From: Stereum hirsutum FP-91666 SS1
Lineage: Eukaryota > Basidiomycota > Agaricomycetes > Russulales > Stereaceae
NCBI RefSeq assembly: GCF_000264905.1
Contig: NW_006763137.1
Location: 70,014-134,013, forward strand
DNA: 64,000 nt
Direction: 5' to 3'
Of this stretch, positions 57,360-64,000 are shown in pieces. Within the stretch, counting starts at the first letter, position 1. Every line of letters starts with the position of its first letter. The position numbers were made by a program, and so were the translations under genes. The notes under the pieces were generated by a model. That model ran no database searches, was not told where the DNA came from, and saw nothing but the letters and a program-made list of their open reading frames with translations.

Positions 57360-57802
57360 TAGAACATGTAGACAGACGTGAAGCTACCTTCCCTCAAAAT
57401 CTTCTCTAATCGACGTCCGTCCAAGTCTCTGGGCGGTGTCTATAATCCCTTGCGTCGGAGTGCACTAGTTAAAGCGGCCAAATACAGCTATTGTATGTAC
57501 TAAAGGCTCTCCTACGCGTACAGCTCATCTCCGTCTGCTACTTTGGGTTTTCGGATCTCTCCAGAGCGACAGATATGCTTCGGAAAGCCGGAATCTGGAA
57601 TCTGACTCCCAGTGTGGACCTTGTCCCCACTTCGAAAAGATTGCGGATATATCATACAATACGCGCAACCCGCATCTCATAGAGCGCAAACGGAAAATGA
57701 ACACCCAAGCTACACAAAGCTGTCAGACTCGCGCTCAAAAATGATTCGGCTGGTCGGCTGCAATATTCGAGGTTGACTCCACTGCGACCCTCTTTATTTT
57801 GC
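57360..57802. other. 3' side of member C
   Basis: No gene seen. A 63-codon plus-strand frame at 57491-57682 has no support. Confidence 0.4.
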
Positions 57803-58307
57803 CTAAGGCATCTTCAATCCTGACAGCTTTTCTACGCGCATATCCATAGCATCGATTTGGCTACTGTAGGCCTCAAGAGAGACTGGATCTGACTGTTAGC
57901 GTGGTTCCTGAATGTTTATAAAGAGATAGGTACTTACCATTGCCGAGTACAAAGCTCGAGAACGTGGCTTTCGAAGCACACCACTTGTATAACAAATCTT
58001 TGTTTGCGCCTAAGTATGTTTATGAAGCGCGAATGGTCTATCTGACGGACAGGTAATGGAGCATACCCTTTACGCCACTCATCGCATTGGCCACTGCCCT
58101 ATCCATCTCTTTCACAGCATTCATATACGCGCCGATTTGAACTAAAGGATTAATTTAGGACAGGGCTCAGTGATGCAAGGAATATCGATCCATGATTTGG
58201 TGCGTACCGTTGCTCGCAATAACAGAGCCGAGAGCTCCTTTATACGCTTCCCATTGAGTCTTCATCTCTGCTCCTTCGGTGTTAATTTTGGAGTGTACTG
58301 TGCTCAT
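57803..58307 (-). CDS. W/MD-module protein, member C (110 aa, 4 exons)
   Basis: Same family as members A and B. Exons 58307-58208, 58141-58067, 58009-57938 and 57888-57803, all introns phase 1. It starts MSTVHSKINTEGAEMKTQ, ten or so residues longer at the N terminus than A and B. The signature is intact four times: WEAYKGALGSVIASN and WCASKATFSSFVLGN close exons 1 and 3; KEMDRAV and DAMDMRV are in exons 2 and 4. The acceptor of the last exon is the second of two overlapping AGs (CAGTCAG), because the first leads to a stop. It is divergent from member D, with 431 bp between the two start codons. A TATAAG lies about 90 bp upstream. The function is unknown. The proteins are predicted helical and soluble. 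Confidence 0.7.
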
Positions 58308-58738
58308 CCTAAGGACTAGTAGGTCGCGTTATCGGAAGGTTATGTGGGGTTGTGGGCGGTACTAGCGGATGGCAGGAGTAAAACTTCCACGTATCTTATA
58401 TGAGGTGTCCATGAGGAGATTCCGGGTTCCTGCATTTACCATGTGTTCAATTTACTTATAGGGACGGAAAGAACAGTCTCACCGGAATCTCCATTTATGA
58501 TCCATTGTTTTGCCATAGTGTTGTCACATTACATCGGCCAGGCCTTCGCATGCATTCAGTGTAAGGGCCGCGATCTTTATTTGAGAAATTAATTAGAATG
58601 ATCAACTTCTCCCGCTCCGCATCTTAGTTGGCGTGGACACTGCATGTTCCAAATAACGTGTCTTCGCTTCTTTGTTGCATAAAGCCCTAAGCCCTTCATC
58701 CAATGGCCATGCTTATGCCCCCCTCCCTTTCGTATGTC
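58308..58738. promoter_or_regulatory. Shared divergent promoter region of members C and D
   Basis: The 431 bp between the start codons of two divergent paralogues. It holds a minus-strand TATATAAG-like box near 58395-58401 for member C. No clear TATA box is seen for member D. Co-regulation is plausible but is inferred only from geometry. Confidence 0.4.
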
Positions 58739-60974
58739 ATGGAGGTACAATATCTGCTGAGTATGTTACGAAAAGATTGGGTAAAATACAAGGGAATTGT
58801 CGGGTCTTTAGTTGCATCGAATGGTACGTGATACTCCGTACGGTTCTACGCCATGCATCACTTACCTTTTGACAGTTAATATATTTTTGTACCATAGAAG
58901 TATCAAGAATATGGACGCGGTCGTGTTCTCAGGTCAGCGAATCCAACGCACTCCCGTACATAGGATTCACCCATAAAATTGTTCAGATGATGTGACCGTA
59001 CTCCAGACACAACTTCCAGTACAATGGGAGCGTTGTAAAGCGATGCATAAAACGATGATTGCAAATAACGGTCAGTTCGCCTCATGCTTATCTTCAATAT
59101 GGTGTATTTACCTTACTTGATTCTACGTGCTTCAGTAAATGTTGTCACCTTTGCCGACGGAATGAATGCCGTGGACTCGCGTATACAATATATTCGCGAC
59201 CTCAAAGAAAATACCTCGAGTTTGTCGGACCTGACGATGGTAACCGAGTCAGACAAAGGTGTGTCCTTGTATTCACTCGCGCCATCAAGGAAGATGTTAC
59301 GAATGGAGGACCAATTACAGGGAATCAGGCTCATACGGTAGAGGAACGCGCAGCCACACTCTCATCGGATATGGGGGCCTATCATGACGCTTCTGGTTGG
59401 TAATTCTGTGCTCTCTAACGTGTCCAGCGTATGTAACAAAATCTTTAGACACAAAGGAAGAACCGAATCCACCGCTAAAATGGCCTAGCCCCGAGGGTAA
59501 CGGAGCAATACCGGAGATCCTATCTCCAAGCCTTCCAGGTACTTTTCTTCCCCTTGGTATTCGAGGTCACTATGATAGACATCCATTACAGGGAATCAGC
59601 CTCATACCCTAGAGGAACACGCAGCCACACCCTCGTCGGACATGGGGCCCTCTCATGACGCTTCAGGTTGGTAATTCCGTGCTCTCTCACATGTCCAGCG
59701 TATGTAAAAAGATCTTTAGATACGGGGGAAGCATCGAATTCACCGCTAAAATGGCCTAAGCCTGAGGGCAACGGAGCGATACCGGACATCCCATCTCCAA
59801 GTCTTCCCGGTACGATTATGTTTCTTTGTATTCGATTTCACCTGATAGGGAACCAATTACAGGGAATCAGGCTCATGAGGAACGCGTAGCCACACCCTCA
59901 TCGGACATGAGGGTCTCTCATGACGCTTCAGGTTGGTAACCTCATGCTCTCTAACATGCCCGGCGCATGTAACATAATATTTAGATACGGAGGAAGCATC
60001 GAATACACCGCTAAAATGGCCTAAGCCTGAGGGCAACGGAGCGATACCGGACATCCCATCTCCAAGTCTTCCAGGTACTATTCTTCTTTGTCTTTGCATT
60101 CGATGTCACCATGATAGACATCAATTATACAGCTAGGAGACAAATAGTAGATATATTTGGGTCGGGAAAAAAAGGAGTCCTATCATCTAAAGTCGGGCGC
60201 ACGCGTCTTTCCGTGGAACAAACGGAAATACGGTTCGTGTATACTTCATATCGATGTTAGGCTGCACCTGTCCTGATGTTTAAGTTGCTCAGGTATCAAA
60301 CCGTCACCGACGCTCAAGGAAGGGAATGCCATTATTGTGCTTTAGCTTTCCTAACTACCCTAGCCAAGGGTCAAAACAAAAGATTTTTGAGCTGTGTCAT
60401 GGAATTTGACTTCCACAGCGATCAATCAGAAGCGCTATCTATCCAGGTAACTGGTGGTTTCTTCTCACCTACGCATGTCTAATTTAGGTCTCCATAGAGT
60501 GTCTTGCCGAGTAAGACTTTGGCAGAACCGCAAGGCAATCATCTCCCCGTGTTCTTCTCTACCGAGATTGGCTCGGTTATCCAGCTCAGTGCCATCCCCT
60601 TCAATTCAAATCTATCGCTTTCCGGAAAATGGTGCAGGACATTTACAATAGACTATTACTCGAAGTTCGAGACCGAAGGGAGCGGAGGATCTAAAATGGT
60701 TGTTCGTATGGAGGAGAACAAGACATCTCGCTGTGGTGCTCCGAGCCCCGCTTACTTCGCGGTTTTGTTGAGGCTTCCGACGGCAGAACGTGTTTTCAAG
60801 GCAAGCGTCAAGTTGGAGGCAAAGAGGTCAAGGAACGGTGCATTTGCGTTTACAGATACGATCAAGTACGTTGATCATGGCTTTTTTACAGACAGTCCGT
60901 ATGTATCGGTGGCTAATGATTTATTTGGAAGGTGGAAAGAAGAAGTGACCTTTCGCGAGAACGGTATTAACTGA
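58739..60974 (+). CDS. Mosaic W/MD-module protein, member D (522 aa, 13 exons, tandem exon repeats)
   Basis: Exons 58739-58823, 58876-58932, 58987-59070, 59136-59258, 59321-59395, 59449-59538, 59592-59666, 59720-59809, 59863-59931, 59985-60074, 60133-60232, 60293-60446 and 60498-60974 join without a stop. Residues 1-116 are two W/MD modules (WVKYKGIVGSLVASN with KNMDAVV, then WERCKAMHKTMIANN with the weaker NAVDSRI). About residues 117-280 are three tandem copies of a two-exon unit: exon one reads roughly NQAHTLEEHAATPSSDM, exon two PLKWPKPEGNGAIPDIPSP. All introns up to exon 11 are phase 1, so whole exons can duplicate in frame. The last 240 residues are a different domain, rich in beta-like segments (LPVFFSTEIGSVIQLSAIPF, WCRTFTIDYYSKFETEG) with an acidic/basic end. 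I know no match for it. The function is unknown; the domain order suggests an adaptor-like protein. Confidence 0.7.
59321..60125 (+). repeat. Three tandem copies of a two-exon, two-intron unit (about 270 bp)
   Basis: Units begin at 59321, 59592 and 59863. Each has a short exon (75, 75, 69 nt), an intron starting GTTGGTAA, a 90 nt exon and an intron starting GTAC and ending in ATTACAG or TATACAG. Introns and exons are both clearly similar between units, so the duplications are recent. Units 2 and 3 are the most alike. Confidence 0.9.
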
Positions 60975-61791
60975 CATTTTCACGAGATTCTCTGAAGTGC
61001 TGTTCATGACGTCGAGATGACAGTATAAAGAAATAAACTGGGCCCGTAGGCGAAGTAGAGGCGATGGGCGGAGAAATAAACAGTGGAGGGAATGAGAAGC
61101 TGCGAAAGCGTGCGTAGGCGTGAGTCTCCTATAGACTTTGACCGATACGAACAGAGAGATGGCTACGCCTATCGTGTTGGTATTTATCTGTGCGTATAGG
61201 GTCTAAGCAAGGGTTGTGCTGCCTAGCGATCCCGTGGTTGTCAAACAGTTGTGTTGTGACGTTCCTGACAATGATGAACATTTTTACACGTTCGCATCGT
61301 ACCGCAGTCCCTCGGCCACAGTGGCTTGCATTTGAAGGTCATTGTCGAAGAGACGCATCGTAATGCAAGAACCCAACATATAAATTAAAATAAGGGATAG
61401 AGTACGAAAGCTGAACGAGTAGTAAGTAGGCTGCGTAGGGTTGACGATAGACTGTCCAGGAAACAAGAGGAAGAGATACATATTCCGGAAAGGTAGAGAC
61501 TGAAGAGCTGAGAGACGAATAAAATGGCACTGTTTGCAACGGAAATCAAACAGAGTCGACTGTCTGAGCAATGGAACGTCTCTTCTCGCGTCCACGAGAA
61601 GTCTGCGTCGTTCGACGAAACCTGCTCCATGAACTGGACCTGAACGGAACGGTATGCACTTCGTCAATGTCACTACTTAAGACGCTGCGATTTTGAGCTC
61701 ACCTGTGGCTACTATTATCCGTACGCTTGCTATAATGTGAGGAGTGGCGTCAGTACGTTCATTCACCAGACTTCCCCGATCTAAACAAAAC
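60975..61791. other. Interval containing a copied cyclotransferase 5' region
   Basis: No gene that can be supported. It holds the duplicated segment listed separately. Confidence 0.5.
61035..61480. repeat. Truncated copy of the cyclotransferase 5' end and promoter
   Basis: Same orientation as 32780-33480. On the minus strand the first bases still encode LYFAYGP where the intact gene has LYFAYGS, and the start codon region and coding sequence beyond it are lost. It is a dead promoter-plus-5' fragment, evidently the product of a segmental duplication across 28 kb. Confidence 0.7.
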
Positions 61792-62674
61792 TCACTCTGT
61801 ATCTTTAGTCACAGGCGCGGCATCCCATGGTGGAACAGCATCGGGCAGCGGTTGACCCACATCCACTTCTTTTGGACCTCTCATCCCAGTCGTAACCTCC
61901 GTCTCCCTAAACGTCACCAACCTAAACAACGGGCAAAAACTCCTCTCGTCCTTCGCATCCACCTTTGACCTGAAGTTCCCCGCTGTAGAGCTCGTAACCC
62001 ACCTGGCCTCCACACCCGCCTTCCCCTTAGCGGGAGACGCGGCCGGAGGTTCAGCAGATACACCGAGGTATAGGTCGCGAGAGTTGGAGGAGGTGAGGGC
62101 GCGGATGTAGGACGAGCAACGATGGACTTCGGAGACTATGACGCGGTTGGACATGGAGGGTTCTTTGGCGAGGAGGCGGAGGCTTCCGGGAGGATTGATC
62201 GTCCAGATTGTGTCGTTCTGCATGGCGAGGATGGCAGCAGGAGAAGAGTCAAAGTGGAAGCCGGCCTTGACGCTACATTTAGCAAGGGCTGGTGTGGTTC
62301 TGTAGTTATTCGGAAAGCTGTATAAGTATACTCGTAAAGAGAAGAAATAGAAAAACAGCGTACGACGAAATACTTGCGTCGAAGTCGATCTTCGTTGCAT
62401 TACCCGAAACGAACCACGCCACGCCTCCCTCTTCCCCTTGTGAGCCATGCTCATGCGGTAGAGTGATGCCGAATTTCTCGGCCTGTCCGTTAGCGTAGAT
62501 GTTACCCTCTTTCAGGAAAGTGCCCTTGCGGCGCCAGAAGAATAGTCCACTCCGCCCGGCCGTGATACGTCCATAGTCGCCTACGTCGATAGGGACCTCT
62601 GGATCCCAGCTGGCGTACTTTTTGGAGACGTCGAAGATGAGCCTGACGAACTGTCGCTCAGGATCAGCAGGCAT
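61792..62674 (-). CDS. Hypothetical protein (265 aa, 2 exons)
   Basis: Exons 62674-62374 and 62288-61792 join in phase (GTATTT donor, CCAG acceptor). I recognise no family. The N-terminal half looks like a beta-rich soluble domain (RITAGRSGLFFWRRKGTFLK, GGVAWFVSGNATKIDF, then FHFDSSPAAILAMQNDTIW). The C-terminal half is polar, with an Ala/Pro stretch (AEPPAASPAKGKAG) and ends in acidic and Pro-rich sequence. No signal peptide or membrane segment. It faces the C-terminal end of member D across the duplicated fragment. A weak likeness in the FHFDSS / FDFHSD segments of the two genes may be chance. Confidence 0.6.
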
Positions 62675-64000
62675 GAGATGGAGAATTCAGGTCCACAGTA
62701 TTGAATTGTATGCGTAGCGATCATCTTTATAGCACCAAACCTCATTATGTCTGTCTTCGTGGCAGGTAAAGAGGAGGAACTCAAACAACGCGCGTCTGCT
62801 TTCATCGTGGACAACGGTGTGAAGAAGACCTAATATCCAACGCGAGCATGCAAGGGCTAGTGCTTCATGTATCGAGGCGTAGGGTATGAATCACAGACTG
62901 GCCTCGGCAGCAGCGTGTTCTGCGAAGGAGCATTAGCATAGAGGCCGACGGCACCATGAGTAGGATGGAAACATGACGTCCGTTAAGAACGCTTGCGTGA
63001 CGATAAGCCAAAGCGACACCTATACCCCAAGCACTTGCACTCCTAGAGGCCACAGAAGAACGTTCGGCAGATAGTTTACCATGAAATACGGTCAAATCAC
63101 ACGAAGAAGACGAAACCCAGTATCATTGCTTTCACTGCGACCCCTAAGACCGAAGATCATATAGAACGGAGGGAGTATGTGCTCTATCCATATTTTGGGC
63201 TATTAAGACCTCCTTGAAAGCTCAGGGAATCCAGCACTTGGCGGCATAAATTAGGAGACGGCTTCGTAGGTCATCCCTTCTGCAGACGGCCTTCCTAACG
63301 GTGTTTAGTGACACGAAAGTCAGGTCCGCAACGTGGCGAAGACTTCCGCCGCCTGTAAGCTGCTGAGACATGACGTTGGGGATGTAGTAGACACAAGCAG
63401 TAGAGTCGTTTCTTGGACGTAGGGCACGTATGCGACTTGGCATGGCCGTGGAGAAGTGGTGTGCAAGGTCTGAGTCAGTTTCAACGCGTTAAGTAAAAAT
63501 GGCCGCTGTGTCCACGAATCGAGGATGCGACGGTGATGACCAGGTGAGTGCACAACGAGAACCAGGCCAAGCATGAAAGCGAGTCTTCCGCAAGTCTGAC
63601 AGATGAAAGAAGTGCAGTATGGTTTGTGTCTCCGGGGTAAATGAAGGAATGGGTATGTTGCGAGCAGGTGCGTCTGAGCTTCTCCTATAGATCGTTGCGG
63701 TATACCGCGCCTGAACATGATGCATGACGCCTGTATACTCCAAGCATGCTTGCCGAAAGCCACTACATGCGGAAGTGCACTACAGTGAACATATGCGAAG
63801 GGTCGCAGGTGATCGGCTTAGCTTACAATGCCTTTGACCGAGGATATGTGAAGTTGCCAGCGAGGAGCGTGGAACAACGCACGAGCCGAAGATGAAGAGT
63901 AGCATGGTCTGTCTGGTCTCGCGCGATGACCGCGATTGAAACAAACACCTTCATCCACGATGCATTGAGTATGCAGATGGCCATTGTTTTTCACCATGGC
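62675..64000. other. Right end, possible partial membrane-protein gene
   Basis: On the minus strand several segments have hydrophobic runs (LAFMLGLVLVVHS near 63.6 kb; AWGIGVALAYRHASVL near 63.0 kb). A minus-strand ATG near 63.98 kb opens MAICILNASWMKVFVSIAVI. They could be helices of one membrane-protein gene that runs off the window, but I could not join them in phase. Not called as a gene. Confidence 0.25.

Noticed and set aside
37240..57400. Repeat clusters considered as a CRISPR array
   Set aside because: The repeats are few, long, inverted or diverged, and not regularly spaced, and the genome is clearly eukaryotic.

Overview
The window looks like nuclear DNA of a basidiomycete fungus, most likely an Agaricomycete. 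The evidence is dense, short (about 50-100 bp) GT-AG introns with GTRNGT donors, TATA boxes about 80-120 bp upstream of start codons, and typical fungal families: GATA factors with an intron inside the zinc finger, a DUF6534-type seven-helix membrane protein, an HNH_2-type protein, a phi-like glutathione transferase and a RepHel Helitron. All gene models were spliced by eye and checked for reading phase. No database search was possible.

Layout. 0-3.5 kb: non-coding, with a roughly 400 bp tandem duplication. 3.5-5.6 kb: five-exon GATA factor. 5.6-11.9 kb: no convincing gene. 11.9-14.8 kb: an unknown three-exon gene, then a four-exon HNH-nuclease-like gene. 16.5-17.4 kb: second GATA factor with the same finger and the same intron position. 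17.7-18.7 kb: decayed membrane-protein gene. 18.9-20.4 kb: glutathione S-transferase. 23.0-23.5 kb: small secreted protein. 24.7-28.9 kb: DUF6534-like membrane protein, a second membrane-protein fragment and a short-chain dehydrogenase, all on the minus strand. 30.2-31.7 kb: phosducin-like protein. 32.3-32.8 kb: gamma-glutamylcyclotransferase-like gene with a frameshifted C terminus.

From 35 kb on the window is rich in mobile DNA. A long-inverted-repeat element at 35.5-36.8 kb has a 388 bp MITE nested in it. A 1.9 kb inverted duplication (37.3-42.0 kb) carries two small paralogous genes. A complete autonomous Helitron (42.6-50.8 kb) is followed without a gap by two short non-autonomous Helitrons (to 52.2 kb). 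A palindromic element (52.6-55.2 kb) is interrupted by two SINE-like copies, and three copies of one short MITE lie at 55.9-57.4 kb. The Helitron encodes a 1623-residue RepHel protein and two further spliced proteins, one of which is a candidate ssDNA-binding protein.

The most novel signal is a gene family with four members here (about 38.3, 40.6, 57.8 and 58.7 kb). Each is built from a two-exon helical module, W-x3-[KQ]-x9-N closing one exon and MD-x2-V in the next, used twice. All eight W exons end right after the Asn, and the module introns are all phase 1. The fourth member continues into three tandem copies of another two-exon unit (about 54 residues) and a unique C-terminal domain of about 240 residues. 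The last part of the window has a two-exon unknown gene and a duplicated copy of the cyclotransferase 5' region.
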